From NCBI GenBank assembly GCA_946885605.1, contig CAMPGR010000008.1:1-57278 (forward strand): a DNA stretch of 57,278 bases. The letters are read 5' to 3'. Positions 44,201-51,805 of the stretch are shown here, piece by piece. A program made the position numbers and the translations under genes. Within the stretch, counting starts at the first letter, position 1. Each line of letters opens with the position of its first letter. The notes beneath the pieces were generated by a model that saw only the letters and a list, made by a program, of their open reading frames with translations, had not been told where the DNA came from and did not search any database. The DNA comes from an uncultured Pseudomonadota bacterium. GTDB lineage: Bacteria; Pseudomonadota; Gammaproteobacteria; Burkholderiales; SG8-41.

Positions 44201-44785
44201 GCGGGCAGCCGGGTACTGTACTTCGCGGGCTACAAGCGCATGATCGACCGCTACAAGGTGGCGGAGATCGAGGCCGCGGCCGATGTCGTCGTCTGGTGTT
44301 GCGATGAGGAGCCCGGCTTCGTGCCGGACAGGCCGCAGGATAGAAGCTTCGTCGGCAATATCGTGCAGGCCATGCACGCGTATGCGAGCGGCGCGCTGGG
44401 CGAGCAGCCGATTCCCTTCGCAGAGGCCGATCGCCTCGTCGCGATCGGCTCAGACCGCATGATGGCGGCGGTGGCGCGCGCGCGGCACGACGTGCTCAAG
44501 CCGTATCTCAAGCCGCACCATTTCGCCATCGGCTCGATCAATTCGCCGATGCAGTGCATGATGAAGGAAATCTGCGCGCAGTGCCTGCAGCCCCATGTCG
44601 ATCCGAGCACCGGCAAGACGACGTATGTCTTCTCCTGTTTCAACCAGGATCAGCCGCTCGATCTCGTGGACTGGAAGGCGCTCCACTCGCGCCTCTCGCA
44701 GAATGCGGTGCAGGAGAAGCTCACCGCCGAATGGGTCGACCATTGCCTCGTCGCGCTCGGCGCGCGCGACATGCAGCGCGTCTGA
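41219..44785 (+). CDS. Fused GltD/NfnB-like and PyrK/NfnA-like flavin iron-sulfur oxidoreductase
   Basis: Very large predicted NAD(P)H oxidoreductase (about 1188 residues from ATG 41219). A novel-looking N-terminal helical region is followed by iron-sulfur cysteines (CIWCHEQGKDSC at 41990, then GCPL and ICNDCMKSC near 42229). A GltD/NfnB-type FAD domain (VAGMGPAGFTLAHFL) and an NAD(P) domain (VVVGGGLTAIDTATE, about 42951) come next. From about 43797 a ferredoxin reductase-like domain of PyrK/NfnA type (RPGQFYRLQNF, ILAGGGLGNAVLFSIG) ends in a 2Fe-2S-type Cys set (C-x5-C-x2-C-x17-C, 44555-44638). The start is uncertain: GTG 41141, ATG 41183, 41219 and 41231, or TTG 41255 are all in frame, and the extended -10 favours the last. 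The overall fold resembles a one-chain NfnAB; electron bifurcation is inference. Confidence 0.8.
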   Translation: MLDIMRYLAWAQLAADVIPVPGSGLAFADLYTRDGLLRVDRLFLQDLAARDAALHEQFLAARAGADALAVKQESELLLALAPHVERFLGWLFGIEEELQALARAHHLRSPLYSVKRHLVQRRAMHRFKREEAEAFDGAALASQLESLMGEPLTELAFARHVTDWQKDEQAHADKLDLALRYAAWASHSEAGRRKHRADVLFKAPHKLDPNYLVPAIADRGPGYTRYRLGEDRLRRREGFKLTDPGTDLTGALDQAHYCIWCHEQGKDSCSKGLREKGASGRGTESFKKSPFGVVLAGCPLEEKISEFHKAKAEGFPIGALAIIAVDNPLAAATGHRICNDCMKSCIYQKQEPVDIPQAETRTLKDVLELPWGFEVYSLLTRWNPLNLRKPYPSPATGKRVLVAGMGPAGFTLAHFLMNDGHTVVGIDGLKIEPLAPELSGVDARGGRVAFKPIRDVRELRESLDERVMAGFGGVAEYGITVRWDKNFLKLIRLLLERRREFALFGGVRFGGTISTDEAFALGFDHVALAIGAGRPTVLDMPNGLARGVRTASDFLMALQLTGAAKADSIANMQLRLPIVVVGGGLTAIDTATESLAYYPLQVEKFLQRYEQLARDHGEAAARIAWTDEEREIADEFLSHARAIRAERAAAAKEGRAPRVLELLQSWGGVTIAYRKRLIDSPAYTLNHEEVQKALEEGIVFAEGLTPREARVDRYGHVRALGVSVQARAEDGKWTETARRELPARTVLVAAGTQPNTVLAREEAANFKLDGRYFQAVDEEGRPVVVEKAISKPKSVRVLLARRDDGRCMSYFGDVHPSYFGNVVKAMGGAKQGYPVVSRVLSAVQPAAPGSDEAFITRLNDELRASVHEVVRLTPMIVEVVVRAPLAARRFRPGQFYRLQNFETGGARADSTRLAMEGLALTGAWVDRERGLVSTIVLEMGGSSDLCLLLKPGDPVVLMGPTGTPTEIPADETVILAGGGLGNAVLFSIGQAMREAGSRVLYFAGYKRMIDRYKVAEIEAAADVVVWCCDEEPGFVPDRPQDRSFVGNIVQAMHAYASGALGEQPIPFAEADRLVAIGSDRMMAAVARARHDVLKPYLKPHHFAIGSINSPMQCMMKEICAQCLQPHVDPSTGKTTYVFSCFNQDQPLDLVDWKALHSRLSQNAVQEKLTAEWVDHCLVALGARDMQRV
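41224..41232 (+). promoter_or_regulatory. Extended -10 promoter element for the fused oxidoreductase
   Basis: TGATATAAT is a perfect TGn-TATAAT extended -10 element. A -35 is not needed for such promoters, and only TTATAA at 41202 (19-bp spacing) is near. Transcription would start around 41239-41240, which conflicts with the upstream start codons of the following gene. Confidence 0.5.
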
Positions 44786-44795
44786 GCGCTTTGCG

Positions 44796-44814
44796 CGGGC
44801 GCTAATCGCGCCCG
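44796..44814. terminator. Hairpin between convergent oxidoreductase and aminotransferase genes
   Basis: CGGGCGC (44796-44802) pairs perfectly with GCGCCCG (44808-44814) around TAATC. It sits just past the oxidoreductase stop and over the aminotransferase stop. There is no T-run on either side, so it could be a weak two-way terminator or an mRNA 3'-end stabiliser. Confidence 0.35.
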
Positions 44815-46130
44815 ATCTCCCGCAGTGCGTCTCCGATCACGCCGACCAGTTCGTCGATCTCGCGTTCGCTGATGATGAGCGGGGGCGAGAGCGCGATGAT
44901 GTCGCCCGTCGTGCGGATGAGCACGCCTTTTTCATAGCAGCGCAGGAACGTTCGGAACGCACGTTCCGTCGGCTTGCCGGGCCTGGGCTCAAGCTCGATT
45001 CCCGCGACAAGGCCCATATTGCGGATGTCCACGACGTGGGGCATCTCGCGCAGCGAGTGCACCGCATTCTCGAAGTACGGCGCCAGGCGCTGCGCGCGCT
45101 CGAACAACTTCTCCTCCTCGAATACGTCGAGGCTCGCTTCCGCAGCCGCCGTCGCGAGCGGGTGGCCCGAATAGGTGTAGCCGTGAAAGAGCTCGATCGC
45201 GCCGGGTGGCGCAGCGTTGATGATCGCATCATAAATACCCCGCCCGACGATGACCGCGCCCATCGGCACCGTGCCGTTGGTGAGCCCCTTGGCGATCGTG
45301 ATCATGTCGGGAACGACGTTGAACGCGTCCGCGGCAAAGCAGGGGCCAAGACGCCCGAATCCGGTGATCACTTCATCGAAGATGAGCAGGATGCCGTGAC
45401 GGTCGCAAATGCTGCGCAGGCGCTCGAGATAGCCCTTGGGCGGGATGAGGACACCGGTCGAGCCCGCCATCGGCTCGACGATCACTGCCGCGATGTTCGA
45501 TGCATCGTGCAACGCAACGATGCGGTTCTCCAGCTCATCGGCCAGGTGGGCACCCCACGCGGGCTGCCCGCGGCTGAAAGCGTTCTCCTGTGGGTAATGG
45601 GTGTGGCCCAAGTGGTCGATACGTCCCAGCATGTTGCCAAATGCCTTGCGGTTCGCGGGAATGCCGCCCACCGCCATGCCGCCGAATCCCGCGCCGTGAT
45701 AGCCGCGTTCCCGGCCGATCAGCACGGTGCGTTGTCCTTCGCCGCGAGCGCGGTGATAGGCGAGCGCGATCTTGAGCGCGGTATCCACGGCTTCCGAGCC
45801 CGAATTTGCATAGAACACGTGGTCGAGATCGCCGGGAGCCAGCTTCGCGACGCGGTCCGCAACGCGGAAAGCGCCCGGATGGCCCATCTGGAATGCCGGG
45901 CTGTAATCCATCGTCTCCACCTGCTTCTTCACGGCCTCCACGATCTTCGACCGGCAGTGGCCGGCGTTGACGCACCAAAGCCCGGACGTGCCATCGAGGA
46001 CGCGCCGCCCGTCTTCCGTGACGTAGTGCATGTCCTTCGCGGCTGTGAAAAGACGCGGGGCGGCTTTGAACTGGCGGTTCGCGGTAAACGGCATCCAGTA
46101 GGCATCGAGCTCGAAGTCCCGGGGATTCAT
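44802..46130 (-). CDS. Class III omega-aminotransferase (beta-alanine/omega-amino acid-pyruvate type)
   Basis: PLP-dependent transaminase of 442 residues. The N-terminal AYWMPFTANRQFK is typical of omega-amino acid-pyruvate aminotransferases. The PLP lysine is Lys281 in TIAKGLTNG and the cofactor Asp252 is in LIFDEVITGFGR. YANSGSEAVDTALK binds phosphate and ELFHGYTYSGHPLA contributes to the partner active site. Likely roles are beta-alanine or polyamine/amine catabolism with pyruvate as acceptor; the exact amine donor cannot be read from the sequence. It is convergent with the oxidoreductase and divergent from the deacetylase. Confidence 0.9.
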   Translation of the reverse strand: MNPRDFELDAYWMPFTANRQFKAAPRLFTAAKDMHYVTEDGRRVLDGTSGLWCVNAGHCRSKIVEAVKKQVETMDYSPAFQMGHPGAFRVADRVAKLAPGDLDHVFYANSGSEAVDTALKIALAYHRARGEGQRTVLIGRERGYHGAGFGGMAVGGIPANRKAFGNMLGRIDHLGHTHYPQENAFSRGQPAWGAHLADELENRIVALHDASNIAAVIVEPMAGSTGVLIPPKGYLERLRSICDRHGILLIFDEVITGFGRLGPCFAADAFNVVPDMITIAKGLTNGTVPMGAVIVGRGIYDAIINAAPPGAIELFHGYTYSGHPLATAAAEASLDVFEEEKLFERAQRLAPYFENAVHSLREMPHVVDIRNMGLVAGIELEPRPGKPTERAFRTFLRCYEKGVLIRTTGDIIALSPPLIISEREIDELVGVIGDALREIGRD

Positions 46131-46236
46131 GGTGTATTGGTCCTCGCGGCGTGGGAATGGAAACGATACCGGATTCTGCCAGCACGGGGTCCGGCCGTCA
46201 TCCGGGGGAAGGGCCGCATGCTAACATTCGGCCGCA

Positions 46237-47076
46237 ATGAAGCGACATATCGCCTGTCTCACGTTCGATTTCGACGCGCTTTCCGGCTGGATCGCGCGCG
46301 GCATGACCACACCCACGCCGATCTCCCGCGGCGAATTCGGCCCCAAGGTGGCGGTGCCGCGCCTCCTGGCGCTGCTTGCGCGCTACGGCATCAAGAGCAC
46401 CTGGTACATACCGGGCCATACGCTCGAGACCTACCCCGAAGCGTGCCGCAGCGTGTTCGATGCCGGACACGAAATAGGCCATCACGGCTGGACGCACCGT
46501 CCGCCCGCGAGCCTTTCGCGCGAAGAGGAGGAAGCCGAACTCATCCGGGCGAACGAGGCCATACGCACGCTGACCGGGCGTCCGGCGCGCGGTTATCGCT
46601 CGCCGTCGTGGGACCTCTCGCCGCATTCCGTGGCGCTGCTCCTCGAGCACGGCTTTCTCTACGACAGCAGCATGATGGGCGATGATTACACCCCGTATCG
46701 GGTGCGTGAGCCGGATGTGATCGAACTGGAGCAGCCCGCGGTGTTCGGCCGCGCGACGCGCCTCCTCGAGATGCCGGTGAGTTGGACGCTGGACGATTAT
46801 CCGCATTTCGAGTTCGTCCGCACAGCCACCACGATTCTGCCCGGGCTCATGAATGCCGAGAGCGTGCTCGGGAACTGGATCGACGACTTCGTCTATTTGC
46901 GGGACCACCTCGAGTGGGGCGTCATCACTTACACGTTTCACCCGTTCGTCATCGGACGCGGGCACCGCATGCTGGCGCTGGAAAAGCTCGTCCGCACGCT
47001 CCGGGGAAACGGCGCAGTGTTCCTCACCGCGGAGGAAGCGGCGCTCGAGTTCGCCGCGCGCCAGCCTGCGGGTTGA
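46237..47076 (+). CDS. Polysaccharide deacetylase family protein
   Basis: NodB-homology carbohydrate esterase fold (279 residues). The metal/catalytic sites are Asp11 and Asp13 in TFDFDA, the His motif GHHGWTH (81-87) and the RSPSWD strand. No signal peptide or membrane segment is present, so it is predicted cytoplasmic. That and its length resemble the PgdA/PuuE-like subgroup, which includes cyclic amide hydrolases, rather than secreted chitin deacetylases. The substrate is unknown. The following ABC transporter starts 51 bp later and could be co-transcribed. Confidence 0.85.
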   Translation: MKRHIACLTFDFDALSGWIARGMTTPTPISRGEFGPKVAVPRLLALLARYGIKSTWYIPGHTLETYPEACRSVFDAGHEIGHHGWTHRPPASLSREEEEAELIRANEAIRTLTGRPARGYRSPSWDLSPHSVALLLEHGFLYDSSMMGDDYTPYRVREPDVIELEQPAVFGRATRLLEMPVSWTLDDYPHFEFVRTATTILPGLMNAESVLGNWIDDFVYLRDHLEWGVITYTFHPFVIGRGHRMLALEKLVRTLRGNGAVFLTAEEAALEFAARQPAG

Positions 47077-47127
47077 CGCGGCGCGTCGGCCTCGGGTTGC
47101 AGCGGCGCCCGGTGAAGGAGCCTCAGC

Positions 47128-47871
47128 GTGATTGCGCTCGAGCAGGTGTCGAAAAGCTTTGGCCAGCATCGCGGTCTCGCATCGACGAGTCTTGCGTTCG
47201 CGACCGAGACGACCACGGCGCTCATCGGTCCGAGCGGCTGCGGGAAATCGACACTCCTGAGATTGATCGTCGGGCTCATCGAACCGGATACGGGGCGCGT
47301 CGTGATACACGGCGAGGCGATGGGCCGCCACAACGTGAATCGCCTGCGTCATGGCATGGGCTACGTGATCCAGGAAGGCGGCCTCTTTCCCCATCTCAGC
47401 GCGCGCGAGAACGTCACGCTGCTGGCACGTCATCTCAAGCGCGGTGCCGGGTGGATTGATGCACGCGTAGCTAAGCTTTCCGAGCTTGTGCGCATACCGC
47501 CCGATATGCTCGGGCGTTTTCCCCGCGATCTCTCCGGCGGACAACGCCAGCGCGTGGGGCTCATGCGCGCGCTCATGCTGGATCCGCAGATTCTTCTGCT
47601 CGACGAGCCGCTCGGCGCCCTCGATCCCATCACCCGTTTCGAGCTGCAGGACGAACTGAAGCGCATCTTTCGCGAGCTGCGCAAAACAGTGGTGCTCGTG
47701 ACGCACGACATGGCGGAAGCCGCGTATCTGGCGGACAACCTGGCGATCATGCGCGAAGGCGCCGTCGTGCAGCGCGGAACCCTGCGCGAGCTGCTGGATC
47801 GGCCCGCTCACGATTATGTGCGCGATTTCGTGCGTGCGCAGCGGCGCGTGATGCCCGCCCATCAGCCGTGA
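47128..47871 (+). CDS. ABC transporter ATPase, osmoprotectant (OpuCA/YehX) type
   Basis: ATP-binding subunit (247 residues) of a type I importer. Walker A is GPSGCGKST (34-42). The signature is LSGGQRQRVG and Walker B ILLLDEPLGALD, followed by the H-loop VLVTHDM. The N-terminus LEQVSKSFGQHRGLAS and the context place it with quaternary-amine/betaine importers. It lacks the C-terminal CBS domains of OpuAA. The stop overlaps the next gene's start. Confidence 0.9.
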   Translation: MIALEQVSKSFGQHRGLASTSLAFATETTTALIGPSGCGKSTLLRLIVGLIEPDTGRVVIHGEAMGRHNVNRLRHGMGYVIQEGGLFPHLSARENVTLLARHLKRGAGWIDARVAKLSELVRIPPDMLGRFPRDLSGGQRQRVGLMRALMLDPQILLLDEPLGALDPITRFELQDELKRIFRELRKTVVLVTHDMAEAAYLADNLAIMREGAVVQRGTLRELLDRPAHDYVRDFVRAQRRVMPAHQP

Positions 47872-49391
47872 TGCGAAATCTGATCGCGCTCATCCTCGCG
47901 GTTCCGGTGCTGTGCGCCGCGCAGGACATGGTGAACGTTGGATCGAAGCGCTTCACCGAGTCGTACGTACTGGGTGAGATCGCCGCGCAAACCCTGCGAG
48001 GTGCGGGCGAAGCAGCAGGGGCGCACCGTCAGGGACTGGGGAACACCGGCATCCTGCTCGCAGCGCTCAAAAGCGGGGCAATCGACCTCTATCCCGAGTA
48101 CACCGGAACGATCGCAATCGAAATTCTCGGGCAACAGAGCGTGTCGAACCTGACGAGCCTTGACCGGCAGCTTGCCTCGCACGGCCTCGCCGTGGGCGTC
48201 CCCCTGGGTTTCAGCAACGCCTACGCGCTCGCGATGCGGGAGCAGCATGCTGCGGCGCTCGGCATCACCGCGATTTCCGACCTCGCCCGGCATCCGCATC
48301 TGAGACTCGGCCTTTCGCAGGAGTTTCTCAATCGCAGGGACGGCTGGCCGGCGCTGCGCGCTGCCTATGACCTGCCATTCGTTCCGCGCGGACTCGATCA
48401 CGGGCTCGCCTACGAGGCGCTTGAAGCCGATCGGCTCGATGTCATCGACGTCTACACCACCGACGCGAAGCTCGAGCGCTACCGGCTGCGCGTGCTGGTC
48501 GACGACCGGAAATTTTTCCCGGCTTACGATGCGGTGCTCCTCTATCGGCGTGACCTGCCGCAACGGTTTCCACGATCATGGTCGGCGTTGCAGAAGCTCG
48601 AGGGGCGCATTTCGGGCGCCGACATGATCGCGCTCAACGCGCGGGCCGAGCTCGATGGCGTTTCGTTCGCAGAAGTGGCTAGAGAATTCCTCGAGGGCAA
48701 GGGCGTGCCGGGTGCGGCACCTGAAGCGGCGCGGCGCGACTTTCTGGGCATGCTGTTTGCGCCGGACTTCCTGCGCCTGAGTGCGGAACACCTACTCCTG
48801 GTCCTGGTCTCGCTCGCCCTCAGCGTGGCGGCCGGCGTGCCACTCGGCATCTGGGGCGCGAAATCGCCGCGCGCCGGCCACTGGATTCTTGCCGCAGCGG
48901 GCGTCGCCCAGACCATACCCTCGCTCGCGCTCCTCGCCTTTCTCATCACGCTCACCGGCACGATAGGGGTCGTGCCCGCGCTGATCGCGCTCTTTCTCTA
49001 CGGCCTGCTGCCGGTCGTTCGCAACACATCGGCCGGATTGGCCGACATCGCGGCCCCTGTCACGGAATCCGCACGTGCCCTCGGATTATCGGCCTGGGCG
49101 CGGTTGCGGCACATCGAGCTGCCGCTCGCGGCCCGGTCGATCCTCGCCGGAATCAAAACGTCCGCAGTGATCAACGTTGGAACGGCGACCCTGGCAGCCC
49201 TGATCGGGGCCGGCGGCTATGGAGAGCGTATCGTCGCGGGGCTTGCGGTGCACGACAACGCCATGCTGCTCGCGGGCGCTATCCCGGCGGCATTGCTCGC
49301 GCTCGTGATGCAGTGGAGCTTCGATGCGTTCGATCGCTGGGTCCTCCCCGAAGGTCTCCAAGCGGCGGACGGCGAGCAGGGGGGGCGCTGA
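47871..49391 (+). CDS. Fused substrate-binding protein/permease of osmoprotectant ABC importer
   Basis: One chain of 506 residues joining an N-terminal periplasmic binding domain to a C-terminal permease. A signal-anchor-like start (MRNLIALILAVPVLCAA) is followed by an OpuAC-type binding domain (VNVGSKRFTESYVLGEI, DLYPEYTGTI, VIDVYTTDAKL) to about residue 275. Five to six membrane spans follow from about 300. The EAA loop ESARALGLSAWARLRHIELP docks to the ATPase. The GTG at 47868 directly before the ATG could also start it. The substrate is probably choline, betaine or a related quaternary amine, by family only. Confidence 0.9.
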   Translation: MRNLIALILAVPVLCAAQDMVNVGSKRFTESYVLGEIAAQTLRGAGEAAGAHRQGLGNTGILLAALKSGAIDLYPEYTGTIAIEILGQQSVSNLTSLDRQLASHGLAVGVPLGFSNAYALAMREQHAAALGITAISDLARHPHLRLGLSQEFLNRRDGWPALRAAYDLPFVPRGLDHGLAYEALEADRLDVIDVYTTDAKLERYRLRVLVDDRKFFPAYDAVLLYRRDLPQRFPRSWSALQKLEGRISGADMIALNARAELDGVSFAEVAREFLEGKGVPGAAPEAARRDFLGMLFAPDFLRLSAEHLLLVLVSLALSVAAGVPLGIWGAKSPRAGHWILAAAGVAQTIPSLALLAFLITLTGTIGVVPALIALFLYGLLPVVRNTSAGLADIAAPVTESARALGLSAWARLRHIELPLAARSILAGIKTSAVINVGTATLAALIGAGGYGERIVAGLAVHDNAMLLAGAIPAALLALVMQWSFDAFDRWVLPEGLQAADGEQGGR

Positions 49392-49441
49392 CGGGCGGTC
49401 CGGGATGGCGACATGCGCCAAGCCGGCGAATGCCCACGTCG

Positions 49442-49472
49442 GGAAGTGAACTAATTTGGGGCCGCTCGGTCA
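49442..49472 (+). promoter_or_regulatory. Possible sigma-E-type promoter upstream of rpoE
   Basis: GGAAGTG (49442-49448) and TCGGTCA (49466-49472) are spaced by 17 bp and resemble the sigma-E consensus GGAACTT/TCTGA. This would fit autoregulation of rpoE. A TATACT hexamer at 49520-49525 could be a separate sigma-70 -10. Both matches are imperfect. The rest of the 203-bp gap shows nothing I recognise. Confidence 0.3.
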
Positions 49473-49594
49473 GTGCACTAACGGTAGTCTTCGCGTTCCA
49501 TGCAACCGTCCCGGGCGGGTATACTGTGCGATTATTATCCAGCCGGTAGCACCGCTCGACTTGGATAAAAACTTCAATGTCAGGGACGGGTTTG

Positions 49595-50194
49595 ATGAGC
49601 GATCGCGAAGTCGATCAGCAGCTGGTCGAGCGCGCGCAGCGCGGCGACAAAGAGGCGTTCGAACTGCTGGTGAGCAAGTACCAGCGGAAGCTCGCCCGCT
49701 TGTTGTCGCGTTTTATCAGGGATGCGACCGAGGTGGAAGACGTAACACAGGAGGCCTTCATCAAGGCCTACCGGGCGCTGCCGACGTTCCGCGGAGACAG
49801 TGCGTTCTATACGTGGCTCTATCGCATCGGGATCAACACGGCGAAGAATTATCTCGTGGCGATGGGGCGGCGTGCGCCCACCACCACGGATTTCGATAGC
49901 GACGAAGCGGAGAACTTCGAGGACGGAGATCAGCTCCGGGATCTCAACACACCGGAGAACGAGTTGATGAGCCGTCAGGTCGCCGAAACGGTGAACCAAA
50001 CGCTGGAGGAGTTGCCAGAAGAATTGCGAACAGCAATTACATTGCGTGAGATCGAGGGCCTGAGCTACGAAGACATCGCGAGTATCATGAATTGCCCGAT
50101 CGGCACCGTGCGATCGCGGATCTTCAGGGCGCGCGAGGCAATCGCCGACAAACTGAGACCGCTGCTCGGAACACGCAAGGACAGGAGATGGTAG
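49595..50194 (+). CDS. rpoE: Extracytoplasmic stress sigma factor RpoE (AlgU/sigma-E)
   Basis: ECF sigma factor that directs transcription of envelope-repair genes (199 residues). Region 2 includes EDVTQEAFIKAYRALPTFRG and SAFYTWLYRIGINTAKNYLV, a close match to RpoE. Region 4 includes ITLREIEGLSYEDIASIMN and GTVRSRIFRAREA. ATG 49595 gives the family start MSDREVDQQLVERAQRGD; an in-frame ATG at 49577 adds six untypical residues. It is directly followed by rseA with no gap. Confidence 0.97.
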   Translation: MSDREVDQQLVERAQRGDKEAFELLVSKYQRKLARLLSRFIRDATEVEDVTQEAFIKAYRALPTFRGDSAFYTWLYRIGINTAKNYLVAMGRRAPTTTDFDSDEAENFEDGDQLRDLNTPENELMSRQVAETVNQTLEELPEELRTAITLREIEGLSYEDIASIMNCPIGTVRSRIFRAREAIADKLRPLLGTRKDRRW

Positions 50195-50737
50195 ATGGAC
50201 ACAATATCCGCATTGATGGACGGCGAGCTTGACGCGCATCAGGCCGATCAGGCGCTTGCCCGGCTGAAGCAGAGCGGCGAGCTGCGCCAGACTTGGGGGA
50301 CGTTCCACCTGATCGGCGATGCTTTGCGCGGCGAGCGCCTGCTTCATACCGAGGTCGCCGGGCCGTTGTCCGAACGTCTGGCCGCCGAGCCGACCGTGCT
50401 GGCGCCGCAGCGTCGCGCACCGCGCAAAATAGCGACTTACGCGCTGTCGGCAGCCGCGTCGCTTGCCGCCGTGGGGCTGGTGGGATGGATGGCTTTGAGT
50501 GCGCAGCCGGGTTCGACGCCCGCGGTGGAGGAATTCGCCAGCGCTCCTAAACCGGTCGTGGTGTCCGCTCCGGCCGTTGCTCCCGTACCGGCTGCGTCGG
50601 TGCGTAGCCTGCCGGACGAGGGGAGGCGCAACGAATATCTGCTGGCGCACCAGGGCTTCTCGCCCAGCACCGCGATCCAGGGTGTCGCGCCCTACATACG
50701 CAGCGTCTCGACGCGCCAGTCGTTCAAAGATCGCTGA
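50195..50737 (+). CDS. rseA: Anti-sigma-E factor RseA (MucA)
   Basis: Single-span membrane protein (180 residues) that holds sigma-E inactive. The N-terminal cytoplasmic anti-sigma domain has MDTISALMDGELDA and WGTFHLIGDALRGE. One membrane segment lies at about 76-97 (TYALSAAASLAAVGLVGWMA). The periplasmic tail is Pro/Ala/Val-rich and ends with EYLLAHQGFSPSTAIQG, the RseB-contacting region typical of betaproteobacteria. Cleavage by DegS and the RseP encoded upstream in this window would free RpoE. Confidence 0.92.
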   Translation: MDTISALMDGELDAHQADQALARLKQSGELRQTWGTFHLIGDALRGERLLHTEVAGPLSERLAAEPTVLAPQRRAPRKIATYALSAAASLAAVGLVGWMALSAQPGSTPAVEEFASAPKPVVVSAPAVAPVPAASVRSLPDEGRRNEYLLAHQGFSPSTAIQGVAPYIRSVSTRQSFKDR

Positions 50738-50745
50738 TCCCGGTT

Positions 50746-51735
50746 ATGAGAGCCGTCTGGCCGGTCGTTCTCCTGGGATTGTCGGCCGCCAACTTCGCTG
50801 TCGCCGACAGCGCGGATTCCCGGGAGGGTCTGCAGTGGCTGAGCAAGATGGCCACGGCTTCCAATCAGCTCAACTATTCCGGCACTTTCGTCTACCAGCA
50901 CGGCGGTCAATCCGAGACCTCGCGCATTGCGCATTTCATGAATCCCGCCGGCGGCGTGTTCGAAAAGCTGGAGACCCTGGACGGACCGATCCGCGAGGTC
51001 GTGCGCAGCAATGACCAGGTCACGTGCTACCTGCCGGGTACCAAGACGGTGCTGATCGAGCAGCGCAACGCCCGCCTGCTACCGGCATTGCTGCCCGAAA
51101 GCCTGACCGGTATCACCGAGAGCTATGTCGTGCGGGTTGGCGGACGCGACAGGGTCGCCGGGCACGAGTGTCAGGTGGTCGCCCTGGAACCCCGCGACAA
51201 CCTGCGCTACGGCCGTCAGTTCTGTCTCGAGACGCGTTGGGGGCTGCCGCTTCGTGTCCGGACGTTCAATGAGAAGAACGACTCCGTGGAGTCGTTCGCC
51301 TTCACCGAGCTGAAAATAGGCGGGCGCTTCGACCGCGAAAAGGTGAAGTCCCGCTATGCCGCGAGAAGCCGCAACTGGCGCATCGACCGCTCGGCGCTGA
51401 ACGTCACGGAAAAAGCCGCGGAAACGGGTTGGGTGGTGGTGAACCGACCGCCCGGCTTCAGGAAGCTGATGGAGGTCAAGCGCTCGATTGCGGGGCGCTC
51501 GGCGCCCGTGGCGCAAATCGTTTTCTCCGATGGCCTCGCTGCAATCTCGGTATTCATCGAGCCCATGCCCAAGGAAAAGCCCGCAGAGACGAGCTTGACC
51601 CACCAAGGCGCGGTCAACATCTATACCCGGTCCTACGCCGACCGCATGGTCACCGTGCTTGGGGAAGCGCCGGCTGCGACCGTGATGCAGATCGCGAATT
51701 CACTCGAATTGAGGGCCAGCGCTGCTGCCAAGTAA
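50746..51735 (+). CDS. rseB: Sigma-E regulatory protein RseB (MucB)
   Basis: Periplasmic protein that binds RseA and protects it from DegS; it senses mislocalised LPS/lipoproteins (329 residues). A signal peptide ends around NFAVADS, followed by the LolA/LppX-like domain (LNYSGTFVYQHGGQSETSRI) and the C-terminal domain (PPGFRKLMEV). It follows rseA by 8 bp. An rseC gene is not present between rseB and mucD. Confidence 0.94.
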   Translation: MRAVWPVVLLGLSAANFAVADSADSREGLQWLSKMATASNQLNYSGTFVYQHGGQSETSRIAHFMNPAGGVFEKLETLDGPIREVVRSNDQVTCYLPGTKTVLIEQRNARLLPALLPESLTGITESYVVRVGGRDRVAGHECQVVALEPRDNLRYGRQFCLETRWGLPLRVRTFNEKNDSVESFAFTELKIGGRFDREKVKSRYAARSRNWRIDRSALNVTEKAAETGWVVVNRPPGFRKLMEVKRSIAGRSAPVAQIVFSDGLAAISVFIEPMPKEKPAETSLTHQGAVNIYTRSYADRMVTVLGEAPAATVMQIANSLELRASAAAK

Positions 51736-51805
51736 TCGGGCAAGAGCCCGTTTCCGTTTCCAGAATAAAATTAACGACAACAACACAAATCAAGGCCGTC
51801 CGCAA

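Noticed and set aside
40859..44377. Minus-strand open frame of about 1170 codons opposite the fused oxidoreductase
   Set aside because: No domain or motif is recognisable; the opposite strand has clear FAD, NAD and Cys motifs. The real small gene at 40963-41136 is in this area but in a different frame.
44595..46685. Plus-strand open frame of about 696 codons across the aminotransferase
   Set aside because: Antisense to a complete class III aminotransferase, low-complexity composition, no family similarity.
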